Positions 1 to 9,406 are shown, numbered from the stretch's first letter. The stretch: DNA of 58,879 bases from Actinomycetes bacterium (GCA_021785005.1 JAJYGT010000030.1:1-58879); one strand, 5' to 3'. Numbers and translations: made by a program. The notes: generated from the sequence alone by a model not told the origin.

Positions 1-584
1 TTTCCTCTTATAAGTGGCAACAATGTAGATCGTACATACTGAACCGCTGCTCCGTATAGAGTCAATATTCCCAAATATGAAAGTGTGAGACCGAACTCAT
101 GTATAACATGCAAATTCGGTCTTTGCGATTCGCCAATCAATAACAAGGGAAGAGAAACAAGTAACATTAGTGTTCCAAATTTACCTAACCAAATTACTTC
201 AAGTCGGTGATTCTTCACTTTTAGTAAATAAATTGATAGCAATGTAATAAATGTTTCCCGAAATAATATCAATATTGCAAGCGCGTATGGCACCCATCCC
301 ATAAATAACGCCATCACGATCATGGAAACAATCACGATACGATCTGCCGATGGATCAATTATCTTACCTAATTCGGAAACTTGATTAAAATGTCGAGCGA
401 CGTATCCATCTAGAAAATCTGTGGTACCGATAAACGCCAAAATTGCCGTGCCCACGATAAAATTCCTGCGTCCTACAAGCTCATAAACCACGACGGGCAA
501 AAGAAGTAACCTTGCAACGGTAATAACATTTGGGACAGTCAGAACCCTACGCGCGCAAGGATCTGACTTCGATGCTTCTTCCAC
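1..584 (-). CDS. CDP-alcohol phosphatidyltransferase, partial (C-terminus beyond left edge)
   Basis: This membrane enzyme family joins a CDP-activated lipid to an alcohol such as glycerol-3-phosphate or inositol phosphate; it belongs to phospholipid synthesis in the cytoplasmic membrane. Reading from a GTG at 584, the frame stays open to the window edge (about 194 residues). The complete family signature DG-x2-AR-x8-G-x3-D-x3-D is visible at about residues 59-81, and hydrophobic segments lie on both sides. An in-frame stop lies at 594-596, so the start must be downstream of it, and GTG 584 is the first usable codon; no strong ribosome-binding site is seen. It resembles PgsA-type phosphatidylglycerophosphate synthases, but the substrate cannot be fixed from this fragment. 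Confidence 0.8.
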   Translation of the reverse strand, partial: MEEASKSDPCARRVLTVPNVITVARLLLLPVVVYELVGRRNFIVGTAILAFIGTTDFLDGYVARHFNQVSELGKIIDPSADRIVIVSMIVMALFMGWVPYALAILILFRETFITLLSIYLLKVKNHRLEVIWLGKFGTLMLLVSLPLLLIGESQRPNLHVIHEFGLTLSYLGILTLYGAAVQYVRSTLLPLIRG

Positions 585-932
585 TAGCTTGATCTAACCC
601 TTCGTCCCACCGCATAAACCTTGTTCGATTCATCCCTAGGCTAGTTGCGACAAAGCCATCAGAATCAATCCCCACGCGTAGCGCCCCAAAACCCACAATT
701 ATTAACCCCTTCGCGCGAAGTTTATATCGCCTGTATGATCGTCAAATACCAACCTGAAACCTACTAGCAAAAACCTCTATTCAGCGTACCGTCATAGATA
801 TCGAATTTTTCCGTTGGGTAGAAGTTCGACTTCTTGTCAGACGCTCACGCTCACCATGACTAAAGTTCGGTAGAGCCTTTAGCGGGTGCCCTCCAAAGAT
901 ATTCATAGTTCTCTTTTGTTTTAGCAGAATCG
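585..932. other. Intergenic, no gene seen
   Basis: This 348-bp stretch lies upstream of the phosphatidyltransferase and downstream of the MBL-fold hydrolase, both on the minus strand. I see no convincing ORF, RNA gene or strong hairpin. It presumably carries the promoter of the phosphatidyltransferase, but no clear -35/-10 pair could be picked out. Confidence 0.5.
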
Positions 933-1676
933 CTAAAGTTGGATTGACAAATTATCGATAGCGGTAATAACGTTGCCACCAAAATGCCCTTTAACTAACG
1001 CTGAGGCGTCAATGGGATCACCTGGGTACGCAACGTGAGTCACCATTACCGAGTCAACGTTAGCCAGCTTTGCTAGTTCACCAAGTTCAAACGCATCATG
1101 GTGCAGCCCTGATCCAACACGCGCGGGCCTATGAATCCAAGTACACTCGCCAATCAGTAGATTTGCTCCGTGGGAAAAATGCGCAAGCTCAGAGCTGGGA
1201 CCAGCGTCACCGGTATACACAACACAATTACCGTCTAACCCGACGATTCGAATTGCAAGTGACCCATCCATATGCGAGGTATCAAAAAATGTCATATGAA
1301 AATCACCCAAAGTAGTTAAAGATTGGGGATTTACCGTGACCAGGTCAAATACTGATTCAAACTCTAGCGCAAAAATAGTATCAAAAGACGACAACGTACT
1401 AGCCGAAGCGATCAGTTTTATCTTACGTCGAAATGCACTCGGTACAAATCGGAGAAAATGAAAAAACGAAGCAAGGTCAACCACGTGATCATGATGTGAA
1501 TGCGAGATCAATACTGCGTCGATCTTGCCTGGATCAATTACCGTCGACAAGTTCGAAAAAGAACCGTTGCCACAATCTAGCACGACATTTGCTTCGTCGG
1601 ACTGCAACAAGTAGCTAGAACACGCCCTGCCTGGAGATCCGTACGATCCAGCTGAGCCACAAACAGTCAGTCTCAC
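933..1676 (-). CDS. MBL-fold metallo-hydrolase (RNase Z/phosphodiesterase-like)
   Basis: A 247-residue cytoplasmic protein with the metallo-beta-lactamase fold. The metal-binding motif HSHHDH with a following Asp is at residues 59-67. Further ligand candidates are a TSH motif near residue 133, GDAG near 156 and a late His (THVAYPGD) near 214. Size and spacing resemble the small RNase Z/cyclic-nucleotide phosphodiesterase-like hydrolases found in most actinobacteria, often near murI and rph. The actual substrate is unknown. The gene stands alone here, with no overlapping partner. The ATG at 1676 is followed at once by the first beta-strand, so the start is well placed. Confidence 0.8.
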   Translation of the reverse strand: MRLTVCGSAGSYGSPGRACSSYLLQSDEANVVLDCGNGSFSNLSTVIDPGKIDAVLISHSHHDHVVDLASFFHFLRFVPSAFRRKIKLIASASTLSSFDTIFALEFESVFDLVTVNPQSLTTLGDFHMTFFDTSHMDGSLAIRIVGLDGNCVVYTGDAGPSSELAHFSHGANLLIGECTWIHRPARVGSGLHHDAFELGELAKLANVDSVMVTHVAYPGDPIDASALVKGHFGGNVITAIDNLSIQL

Positions 1677-2050
1677 AAACGATAGTCTATCTTATTTCTA
1701 TCCAAATTACAGGCAAAACAATTCGTTATTACAAACGATATTCTCGGTCATAAAAAGTCCAGTGACGCATTTAATTATTCAAAACCATCTCTATCGAACA
1801 TTACAGTGAACAAAAAAATTATGGTCTTTTTGTGTGGAACAGTTGGAAAAGTATTTGGCCCAAAACCATTGCATGCGCATCGCTTGACACATCTTCAACT
1901 CGAGAATAGCAACGCCGACCATTTTGGTAATTGAAAAGCTTCAATACCTTTTGGCTATCGACACGCGCTTCCCCACGTTCAAAGTTTGAAAGCCAAACTA
2001 TAGTTGAAGACAAAAGCAAAATGCATTTTGAATGAAAAGGAGCTCTTTAC
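1677..2050. other. Intergenic between divergent genes; possible XRE-regulator remnant
   Basis: This spacer separates the minus-strand hydrolase from the plus-strand DHA2 exporter. On the minus strand, 1819-2019 encodes 66 residues. Part of them (WLSNFERGEARVDSQKVLKL) looks like the second half of an XRE/HipB helix-turn-helix, where an S-x-FERG-x-R pattern is typical. No first helix or sensible start is present, so at best this is a remnant. The ribosome-binding site of the exporter (AAGGAG, about 2036-2041) is at the right end. Confidence 0.3.
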
Positions 2051-3538
2051 GTGGCTCATAAATCAAGTTCGATCGAAAGCAAAAAGAATCCAACTTATTC
2101 ACATCGCAATCTAAAGATGGGCTTAATCGCAGGTGCACAGCTCATGGTCGTCCTAGACATCACCATCGTCAATATTGCACTTCCATCAATTGCCCACGGA
2201 CTATCGATTAGCTCCACCACTCTTGCATGGGTCGTGGACGCATACACACTTGTTTTCGGAGGCCTCTTGCTCCTCGGCGGTCGTTCGGGTGATATATTTG
2301 GTCGTCGAAAAATGTTCGTAGTTGGAATATTGATCTTTGCTGCGGCAAGTTTTATGGGAGGTCTCGCAACTTCAGAAGCCACTTTAATAGCAGCTCGAGC
2401 AATTCAAGGCATCGGTGGCGCAATTGCTTCACCTAACGCACTGGCGCTAATTACAACCAACTTTCCAGAAGGGAGAGATCGCAACGAAGCTCTAGGCATT
2501 GCTGCATCAGTATCTGCCTTAGGTGCTTCGATGGGACTAATCTTTGGGGCAATACTGACGCAGTATCTCAGTTGGCGATGGGTGTTTTTTGTCAACACGC
2601 CTATCGCGATTGTCATTGCCGTTCTGGCGCCCAAATTTCTAAAAGAATCGTCCCGAAACAAAATTCCTTCCGACTTATTAGGTTCAGTGACATCAGTCGC
2701 AATGATAGGGTCGTTAGTGTATGGTCTTATCCATTCGGCAAGTTCCGGCTGGACTTCCACGATAAGCGTTGTGGCATTTGCTGGCGCTGTGATTTTTGGT
2801 ACAATTTTTATTTTCCGTGAGAAATCGCATAAGGCACCTCTGGTTGACTTCATGGTCTTTTCTAACCGAAATAGAAGTGGTGCCTACGCAGTCATGTTCC
2901 TGGTGGCAGCCGCACTATTTTCACTTTGGTTCTTCCTTACCCAGTATCTGCAGATCGTTTTAGGGTACTCAGCCCTAAAAGCTGGGTTCGCCTTTCTGCC
3001 CATGACACTTACAGTGATGGTTTTAGCGAAGGTGGGATCTAAATATGTAAAACGCATTGGACCGACCCTTTATCTCATCTATGGTCCCAGCGCAATAGCA
3101 GTTGCTCTGTTTATCTTTGGACATCTTGGTCCCCATTCAAGTTATCTGACATTTGTTTTGCCTGCATTATTGCTAAATGGAACCGGACTCGCCGCGACAT
3201 TTGCAGCTGTTTTAATTACTGCGCTAAGCGCAGTCACTCCAAAGCATGCAGGATTAGCATCCGCTATGGTGTCGGTAAGTCAGCAAGTGGGAGGCACCCT
3301 AGGCATATCGGTCTTGATTACTGTAGCTACAGGTCTAATTCACGCAAGCACGCACCTGGCAAATGGTACTGCAATCCCCTCAACGAAGGCACTTACGGTA
3401 CTAGCAGAAATGCACGCATGGACGGGTGGTTTTAAAGTCGGAGCGATCATTGCAGGCACAGCAGCTCTCGTAGGGGCATTGACGATCCGTCGTCCAAACA
3501 CAACGAATCTAGTGCCAATCATCGCAGACGCAAGCTAA
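2051..3538 (+). CDS. MFS drug exporter, DHA2 (EmrB/QacA) family
   Basis: A 495-residue polytopic inner-membrane protein of the 14-TM DHA2 branch of the major facilitator superfamily, which uses the proton gradient to export drugs or other hydrophobic compounds. The loop 2-3 motif A (GGRSGDIFGRRKM) is near residues 76-88, and the motif-C-like segment (ALGASMGLIFG) near residues 157-167 is typical of antiporters. The start is GTG 2051, supported by AAGGAG nine bases upstream. No regulator gene is intact next to it; a possible XRE remnant lies on the other strand just upstream. The substrate cannot be inferred. Confidence 0.88.
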   Translation: MAHKSSSIESKKNPTYSHRNLKMGLIAGAQLMVVLDITIVNIALPSIAHGLSISSTTLAWVVDAYTLVFGGLLLLGGRSGDIFGRRKMFVVGILIFAAASFMGGLATSEATLIAARAIQGIGGAIASPNALALITTNFPEGRDRNEALGIAASVSALGASMGLIFGAILTQYLSWRWVFFVNTPIAIVIAVLAPKFLKESSRNKIPSDLLGSVTSVAMIGSLVYGLIHSASSGWTSTISVVAFAGAVIFGTIFIFREKSHKAPLVDFMVFSNRNRSGAYAVMFLVAAALFSLWFFLTQYLQIVLGYSALKAGFAFLPMTLTVMVLAKVGSKYVKRIGPTLYLIYGPSAIAVALFIFGHLGPHSSYLTFVLPALLLNGTGLAATFAAVLITALSAVTPKHAGLASAMVSVSQQVGGTLGISVLITVATGLIHASTHLANGTAIPSTKALTVLAEMHAWTGGFKVGAIIAGTAALVGALTIRRPNTTNLVPIIADAS

Positions 3539-3721
3539 TTAAACGTGACTTGAATCAAAATAATAGGCACCTCCTAAAAAAGTACCTCTTTTCGCCAATT
3601 AAATTTGGTGTCACATCTATGCATATGCATGGGTTCGAATGTAAGCTAAGTGACACAATTGCCACATTAAAAGCAATCTGTACAAGATAGGTGCAAGGTA
3701 CGAGATTTATTCGTTCCGTAA

Positions 3722-4219
3722 ATGGTATTAGGTGATAGTGGGGTGTCTAGAGTTTTTTTTGAATTCGCCGTGCCGACTCTCGGAATTCTATTCCTCATTG
3801 TTGCGCCGCTCGTTGGATGGCAAAAGCAAAAAATGCGCATCGAAGAGTCACGCAAAAGCCGTATCAAGGCACATTCAACTGAACGGGGAAAGCTTCTCGC
3901 GAGAACCAATATGGGCCCACACACCATAACCATTTCTGGAGTTGTCGCCGAAGCCGATACGGTTCTTATTGGCTACCGAAAGCCATATCCGCAAAACGGA
4001 GTGCTTACGCCTGGAGAAAAGATCGATGAACACGGTATGGTTTCGGGAACTTGGTTGGCTTGGGTAAAAACTGATGACCGTGTGGACATCGATAAACTCC
4101 AATTTTGGTGTCGTTCACGGTCCTCTGTTGTAATCACTGTCGACCCGATGGGGACAGATCTCCATTTCATCGAACCACTTACCTTGGACGAAGTCAAGAT
4201 GCAGCTTGTGCCCACCTAA
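3722..4219 (+). CDS. Membrane-anchored protein of unknown function
   Basis: A 165-residue protein that I do not recognise. One hydrophobic segment (about residues 11-32) is followed by a Lys/Arg-rich stretch (about 33-58) and a soluble C-terminal domain of mixed beta character (about 65-165). That layout suggests a single-pass protein with the domain in the cytoplasm. The Trp-rich centre (TWLAWV) and a final beta-rich part give no family. There is no good ribosome-binding site before ATG 3722; an in-frame GTG at 3743 is an alternative that would still keep the TM segment. The ccdA-like gene follows 67 bases downstream but appears to have its own promoter. Confidence 0.6.
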   Translation: MVLGDSGVSRVFFEFAVPTLGILFLIVAPLVGWQKQKMRIEESRKSRIKAHSTERGKLLARTNMGPHTITISGVVAEADTVLIGYRKPYPQNGVLTPGEKIDEHGMVSGTWLAWVKTDDRVDIDKLQFWCRSRSSVVITVDPMGTDLHFIEPLTLDEVKMQLVPT

Positions 4220-4221
4220 TA

Positions 4222-4250
4222 TTTACTCATAGAAGATAAATCGGTATAGT
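4222..4250 (+). promoter_or_regulatory. Predicted sigma70-type promoter of ccdA-like gene
   Basis: A -35-like TTTACT (4222-4227) and a -10-like TATAGT (4245-4250) are separated by exactly 17 bases and precede the TTG start at 4287 by about 37 bases. The spacing is ideal and the -10 matches consensus at five of six positions. This is inference from sequence only. Confidence 0.5.
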
Positions 4251-4286
4251 GTTTTTCCATAAAATGAACGAGAAGGCAACCCACGC

Positions 4287-5045
4287 TTGGCAACTGACTT
4301 AGGATATATTGCCGCCTTTGGCGGAGGCGTAATCTCATTTGCTTCGCCCTGTGTACTTCCGCTGGTGCCCGCATACCTTTCTGTAATTGCCGGGGTCGAC
4401 GTTCGGGGAACTACGCCGGGCAGCCAAACGACTCTTACTCGAATGCGCGTAGCCAAAATGACTTTGACCTTTATCGCTGGCTTTGGGTTGGTGTTTGTGA
4501 TCCTTGGCATGACCGCAACAGCTATTGGTCGATCTATTTTTTCCAACCACATTTTGATAAGTCGAATTACAGGCGTATCCGTTGTGATACTGGGCTTGTT
4601 TATCCTAGGATCATCGTTTTCAAAGTCCCTGTTATTTGCGCGAGAAATTCGATTTCATCCAAGCTTTTCCAAACTAGGAGCATTTGGTCCATCAGTGGCC
4701 GGAGTCGCATTCGGGTTTGGCTGGACCCCTTGCATCGGACCTATCCTTGGTTCGATATTGGTAGTCGCTGCTAACCAACACACCGTTGCACAAGGCGGGT
4801 TACTCCTCGGAGCCTATACTGCTGGTCTTGGTGTACCATTCATGATGACTGGGCTGGCATTTCAAAAAGTAAGTCAATCATTCAATTGGCTAAAACGCCA
4901 TAGTCGCACCCTAACGATAGCATCGGGAATTGCGTTGGTTAGCTTTGGAGTTCTCTTGACTTTTGACAAATTTTCAATTATCACGGTCGCTATGAATAAC
5001 TTCTTTACCAGTATTGGACTGGCAAAACTAATCTATCTAGGTTGA
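4287..5045 (+). CDS. ccdA: Cytochrome c biogenesis/thiol transport protein CcdA
   Basis: A 252-residue membrane protein of the CcdA/DsbD-beta family, which carries reducing equivalents across the cytoplasmic membrane to apocytochrome c or other extracytoplasmic thiols. The two pseudo-symmetric Cys-Pro motifs are visible: SPCVLP near residue 21 and TPCIGP near residue 150, each within a TM helix; about six TM segments can be counted. The start is TTG 4287, with AAGG about a dozen bases upstream. No CcsA/ResB or thioredoxin-like partner lies beside it, so its client is not shown by context. A 7-bp inverted repeat followed by five T (5132-5195, loop 45 nt) downstream is only a weak terminator candidate. 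Confidence 0.85.
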   Translation: MATDLGYIAAFGGGVISFASPCVLPLVPAYLSVIAGVDVRGTTPGSQTTLTRMRVAKMTLTFIAGFGLVFVILGMTATAIGRSIFSNHILISRITGVSVVILGLFILGSSFSKSLLFAREIRFHPSFSKLGAFGPSVAGVAFGFGWTPCIGPILGSILVVAANQHTVAQGGLLLGAYTAGLGVPFMMTGLAFQKVSQSFNWLKRHSRTLTIASGIALVSFGVLLTFDKFSIITVAMNNFFTSIGLAKLIYLG

Positions 5046-5210
5046 CTTACATTTATACATATATGAAGCGAAGTTATCCGGTATAGTCCAAAGATTTCGT
5101 GGCCATAAACCCTTTTCCATCGTTGCTAATTCGCACCTCCCATTTGAAAAGTCGACCATATATCTGCCTACCTGACAATCTCAAGGTGCGTTTTTACCAG
5201 CTAGAATGCA

Positions 5211-8200
5211 TCAAGTTCGAAGCGTAAATATTTCTTTGAGCTCTTTGTTGTTAAGATTTCCGATCCAAGTCTCCCCGGCTCCAACCGTAAAGTCAGCAAG
5301 TTCTTTCTTTGAGGAAATCATGTCGTTTATTTGCTCCTCAAAGGTTGCCTTGGTGATAAATCGATGCACCTGCACATTGCGCTTTTGTCCGATACGATAA
5401 GCTCGGTCCGTTGCCTGAGATTCCACCGCAGGGTTCCACCACAGATCGAAATGAATAACATTGTTCGCAGCTGTTAGATTGAGCCCTGTTCCGCCAGCTT
5501 TCAGCGATAAAATAAACGCTCGTTCGGTGGCGTCATTCTGGAATCGTTGAACGTACTCGTCGCGCTTTGCACGACCAATCCCGCCATGCAAATAGAGAGG
5601 TTCCCTGTCAAACCATTCACTGATCCATTTAGATAAGATTCGGCCCATTTCAGCAAATTGAGTGAAAACCAACACCTTTTCGTGGCTGGCATATATTGGT
5701 TCCAACAGGTCGTAAAGAAGTGCTGCCTTACCTGAGTGACTTGGGTCAAAGTCGTCGCTTTTGAGGAACTGAGCCGGGTGGTTACAGATCTGTTTCAGCG
5801 CCATAATCATCTGTAAGACTACTCCCTGGCGTCGAAAGGTATCTGAAGTTCCATCAAGAACTTCAATCCCCTCGCGTACCACCGATTCATACAATGCCGC
5901 CTGAATCTTGGTGAGTTCGCAGTATCCGTCACTTTCGACCTTGTCAGGCAGGTCAGCAATGATGGACTTGTCGGATTTTACTCTCCGGAGCAGAAAAGGT
6001 GCTGTAATACGCTTAAAGCGCTCTGCTACCGCCTGATCGTGGTGACTTTGGATCGGGACAGAAAATTCTTTGTTGAAGCTGGTGAGACCTCCCAAGTAGC
6101 CGCGGTTAGCAAAATCCATGATACACCAGTACTCCGAAAGGCGATTTTCCACCGGAGTACCGGTCATGGCCACAAATGACTTGGCCGGTATCGCTTTCAC
6201 CGCTTTGGTCTGGGCAGCGGTAGGATTCTTAATGTTTTGGGCTTCATCAATGACGAGCACTCTCCAACTGTGCTTTTTGAGCTTGGCAAGATCGGTTCTG
6301 GCTACCCCGTAGGTAGTAATCACCACGTCAGGCAGATCTGTGGCAATATTGCGAGCGCTACCATGAAATACCCCACAAGATATACCTGGCGCAAAACGGG
6401 AAAACTCGGTCACCCAGTTAGTGAGGAGTCCGGTAGGCACAATCACGAGCGCCTTGGCATGTGTTAGATCACCATCGTTCTTCAACTTTGCGATAGCCGC
6501 AATTACTTGTATTGTCTTACCAAGTCCCATGTCATCTGCTATAACACTGCCAAAGCCAAGGTCTAAGTTCCTACTCAACCAGGCGAAACCGCTTTTTTGA
6601 TATGGCCTTAGTTCAGCGTTTAGTCCTTTGGGAATTGCTACGGATCCAACCCTGGTCAACTCTACCACGAGTGCACGTGCCTTTTTATCGAGTGATACCG
6701 GAGTTCCAGCGAACTCCCCTGCTAGAGCCACTTGAATCAATTCATTCTTGCTAGGTGAACGGTTATTTTCTAGCTGGGTCTTCAGGCGCTCGATCGTCGT
6801 TGGATCTAAGTAGACATACTGACCACGGAACTTTACAACTCCTCGGGCATTACCAAGAGCTTCTTCGAATTCTTTTGAAGTTAGCAAAACGTCACCAACC
6901 GCCAACTTCCAGTCAAAGTCAAAAATCCCTTCCGTACTAAGCGATACCACTGAGGGGCCAGATACTCCTGATATCGACATTGAGATTCGGGGCGAAACAA
7001 GCGACTCAAGACCTTTTGGGATAATCGTGCGAATGCCGAGAATGCGCATTACGGGCAAAGTGTCAAACAGGAATCTGGCAAGGAACTCTGAATTGAATAC
7101 AATCGGGTCTTTGCCGCCCGTACTTAGATAATTATCAAGCAACGGCAAATAATCTGCGAGAAGTGAAACGTCTTGCAACACCGAGTATCGTCTCGATTTC
7201 CAAGTCTCGTCGGTCATTACTTTGGAGATCGCAACTGGCAACTCAGTCGAAGACCTCTGTGAAGTAACACCAATCGAAAGCGCGAAATTTTCACCGTGCT
7301 CCTCTAGCCACAGCGCCAACGAGTGCTCCCGCTCGCCAAGGCTAAGCCTAGAGAGCCAGACCTCGATTCCACTGGCAATCTCGCCCTCACCAGGCTGTGC
7401 AAAGCTTGCTCTTAGATTCCCAAAGAACAGTTCTGTCACCCCGTCGCGGGGCGCACGATTAGTGACAGCGTCGTTAGTGAAACTCACGACGAAGTAATCT
7501 AAAATCACGCTTAGCAACGTTGCGGCTTGGACGTCACCGTTTAAGCTACGCTCGGTTGTGCCATCATTTACGCTAACGAGTCCCTTGGGCAACATGACGC
7601 TTAGATCCAGTACCAAAGACCTTACCGCTGGATCCATGGATGCTCCAAGCCACCTAAGGCCAACAACTGGCATAGCTATTTCAAAGACCTGGGGAAACAC
7701 TGCACCTTTGGCCAAGAGGTGAAGGGCCGCCATGCGCAGATGGTAGAAAGCCGCTACTTCTGGCTGATAGTCCAATACCTGAGCATCATCCAGTGCGCCA
7801 AGCGCGGTCATGAACGCAGGCAATGATTTTATAGTTGCAAAGCCCGAAAGCTGCAAGGTGTAATCGCCTAGAATTGCGAGGTGTGGACGATCCAAGACCG
7901 TAATTACAGTAACTTTGTCCTTCGGTTGCACGCCACCAACACCCAAAGAATCAACGATCTTGCGGGCGCCACTTGAAATTCGTTTGAGCGACTTCTCGTA
8001 AATAGAACGAAAGTCCCCGTTCTGGTAAAATGGAGGGCGCTCGGACAGTAAGTCAACCAACGAAGTACTAAAGTCTTTTATTCGACTGTAGTCAAGTAAC
8101 CTATATTTATCTGGATCAGTTAAATCACGCTCTGTTTCAGTTCCACCATCTAACACGTGAGCTGCGTTATCAATTAGATGGTGTCCAAGAAAAGACTCGA

Positions 8201-8756
8201 TTTTTACCAGCCCCGCTTGAGCTTGATTTTCGATTGAGATGTCAAAAGCTTTGAGCGCAGCGGTAACGTCAACGCCTCTAATTGAAAAAACGAGAAACGG
8301 ATTGCCGTCAATCTCGCGACTAAAAAGATAGATTACCGCTGCTAAATGCTTGCAAGGCACTGCCCAATCCGGACATGAGCATTTCATCGATAAATCTTTC
8401 CACTGCGTTGGAAAGACCGAAATGCCAAGTTCGTTTGCGTATTCAAGAACCCTGTGATCAAGGTCACGGTTCAACATTTTTGAGATAACGACAGGATCTC
8501 CGGCTAAACGCGCCAAAAGCACTTCCATTTGCTTAGAAGCAATCGCAGGAACAGATATCACAACTGAATAAGGTCTAGGTCGAGAACCCCAAACCTTGGC
8601 CCGAATTACCCCGTCGCGAATCTCGAGTTCATCTACAGAACCATTGTTCGCATAGCTACGTCCCCGGGGAAGCCGATTTCCATAGTCGATACGCGCCAAG
8701 GCGTTAAGCCACTCTTGCCCCCACCAGGTCTGACCAAATCCATGTCTGTACGCCAC
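5211..8756 (-). CDS. SWIM zinc-finger SNF2/HepA-type helicase
   Basis: An 1181-residue DNA-dependent ATPase of the SNF2 family. A SWIM-type zinc motif (CSCPDWAVPCKH, residues about 122-135) is followed by a long middle region of unknown structure. The SNF2 motor comes next: Walker A (ADDMGLGKT) near 744, the DEAQ box near 837, and a helicase C-terminal half with the arginine-finger motif (QATDRAYRIGQ) near 1118. It starts at GTG 8756, with AGGT about six bases upstream. Such SWIM-SNF2 proteins are common in actinobacteria and are thought to remodel protein-DNA complexes, perhaps RNA polymerase as RapA does; the exact role is unproven. It is monocistronic here. Confidence 0.9.
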   Translation of the reverse strand: MAYRHGFGQTWWGQEWLNALARIDYGNRLPRGRSYANNGSVDELEIRDGVIRAKVWGSRPRPYSVVISVPAIASKQMEVLLARLAGDPVVISKMLNRDLDHRVLEYANELGISVFPTQWKDLSMKCSCPDWAVPCKHLAAVIYLFSREIDGNPFLVFSIRGVDVTAALKAFDISIENQAQAGLVKIESFLGHHLIDNAAHVLDGGTETERDLTDPDKYRLLDYSRIKDFSTSLVDLLSERPPFYQNGDFRSIYEKSLKRISSGARKIVDSLGVGGVQPKDKVTVITVLDRPHLAILGDYTLQLSGFATIKSLPAFMTALGALDDAQVLDYQPEVAAFYHLRMAALHLLAKGAVFPQVFEIAMPVVGLRWLGASMDPAVRSLVLDLSVMLPKGLVSVNDGTTERSLNGDVQAATLLSVILDYFVVSFTNDAVTNRAPRDGVTELFFGNLRASFAQPGEGEIASGIEVWLSRLSLGEREHSLALWLEEHGENFALSIGVTSQRSSTELPVAISKVMTDETWKSRRYSVLQDVSLLADYLPLLDNYLSTGGKDPIVFNSEFLARFLFDTLPVMRILGIRTIIPKGLESLVSPRISMSISGVSGPSVVSLSTEGIFDFDWKLAVGDVLLTSKEFEEALGNARGVVKFRGQYVYLDPTTIERLKTQLENNRSPSKNELIQVALAGEFAGTPVSLDKKARALVVELTRVGSVAIPKGLNAELRPYQKSGFAWLSRNLDLGFGSVIADDMGLGKTIQVIAAIAKLKNDGDLTHAKALVIVPTGLLTNWVTEFSRFAPGISCGVFHGSARNIATDLPDVVITTYGVARTDLAKLKKHSWRVLVIDEAQNIKNPTAAQTKAVKAIPAKSFVAMTGTPVENRLSEYWCIMDFANRGYLGGLTSFNKEFSVPIQSHHDQAVAERFKRITAPFLLRRVKSDKSIIADLPDKVESDGYCELTKIQAALYESVVREGIEVLDGTSDTFRRQGVVLQMIMALKQICNHPAQFLKSDDFDPSHSGKAALLYDLLEPIYASHEKVLVFTQFAEMGRILSKWISEWFDREPLYLHGGIGRAKRDEYVQRFQNDATERAFILSLKAGGTGLNLTAANNVIHFDLWWNPAVESQATDRAYRIGQKRNVQVHRFITKATFEEQINDMISSKKELADFTVGAGETWIGNLNNKELKEIFTLRT

Positions 8757-8879
8757 TGCGCTACCTATCTAGTGAACAATTATCAAAGAGACTGCGACAA
8801 ATGGCAAAGATATCATAAGGTTATCATATTACCCTGTGCCTAAGACCAATGGTAAAAATGATCAAACAACCAAGAACAG

Positions 8880-9182
8880 TTATGACACAGGGTGGGTCAA
8901 AAAATGTCGCTGATGTGGGTCAAAAAAACGTCGCTGTTTACAATAAGCGGCGCGCTTATTCCCATCGATTAGTGCATAATTTTTGCCCAAACGGCTACAT
9001 AAGATAGCCGCCTTCATGGCGAAATCCGGGTACATTTCCACTCCGCCGAAACTAGCGGCCGGGGCGTTCAGCGCGGAGTCGGCCAAGTTTAGTTGGGCAG
9101 TAACACACAATACCTCGGCTGGCACACCCAGCACCGCCTTTGCGATAATAAGATAGTCCGCCAGCCCAAGGTACAGGATCAT
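8880..9182 (-). pseudogene. doc: Doc/Fic-type toxin, C-terminally truncated
   Basis: Residues 1-80 match the Doc (death-on-curing) branch of the Fic family, which inactivates EF-Tu by phosphorylation; the loop DGNKR is kept. Two defects suggest that it is inactive. The catalytic His that normally stands five residues before DGNKR (H-x-F-x-D) is a Tyr here. The last 20 or so residues are not Doc sequence but translate a transposon end that runs up to the stop codon at 8880-8882. Full-length Doc is about 125 residues, so the C-terminal helices are lost. The intact antitoxin gene precedes it by 8 bases. The gene is more GC-rich than the flanking chromosome, consistent with transfer. Confidence 0.75.
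8883..8940 (+). repeat. Orphan IS21-type terminal repeat array
   Basis: This array begins with TGACAC (8883-8888), followed by two 23-bp direct repeats at 8894-8916 and 8917-8939. Each has a GGGTCAAAAAA core and then GTCGCTG. Tandem subterminal repeats of this period are typical of IS21-family ends. The inward side joins the truncated doc gene directly, so the rest of the element is gone. No matching right end in inverted orientation was found in the window. Confidence 0.6.
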
Positions 9183-9190
9183 GGCGTCGC

Positions 9191-9406
9191 CTACTCGGCT
9201 AGTCGTTGCAGAATCTGCTGGTCAGCCTTCATCCGCTCCCGCAGTCGCGCCTGAAACTCAGGGTCCAAGCGACGGTTCTTGAGGTGCTCGGCAATCGCGT
9301 CGCGAATCACCTCAGAGATCGCAACGCCGTCCACTCGAGCTACGAACTCCACCTCGTCCGCCTGGTCTATCGGTTGTCTAATCGTCGTGATGCGGGTCTC
9401 ACTCAT
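9191..9406 (-). CDS. Ribbon-helix-helix-type antitoxin of a Doc module
   Basis: A 71-residue protein with an N-terminal strand rich in Thr/Ile/Arg (about residues 4-10) and two helices (about 16-43) that fit a ribbon-helix-helix DNA-binding fold. A charged C-terminal tail rich in Arg, Glu and Gln would bind the toxin. It lies directly upstream of the doc remnant in the usual antitoxin-first order. A purine-rich GAGGGGAG precedes the ATG at 9406, and a good promoter lies 30-55 bases upstream. Such antitoxins bind their own promoter and repress it. The antitoxin looks intact although its toxin is broken. Confidence 0.72.
   Translation of the reverse strand: MSETRITTIRQPIDQADEVEFVARVDGVAISEVIRDAIAEHLKNRRLDPEFQARLRERMKADQQILQRLAE

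Noticed and set aside
3618-3629. 12-bp palindrome ATGCATATGCAT
   Set aside because: It is perfect but short and built of alternating AT-rich words; there is no link to a promoter or gene start.
5132-5195. CGCACCT/AGGTGCG repeat followed by five T as ccdA terminator
   Set aside because: The 45-base loop is too large for a normal rho-independent terminator; mentioned only as weak.
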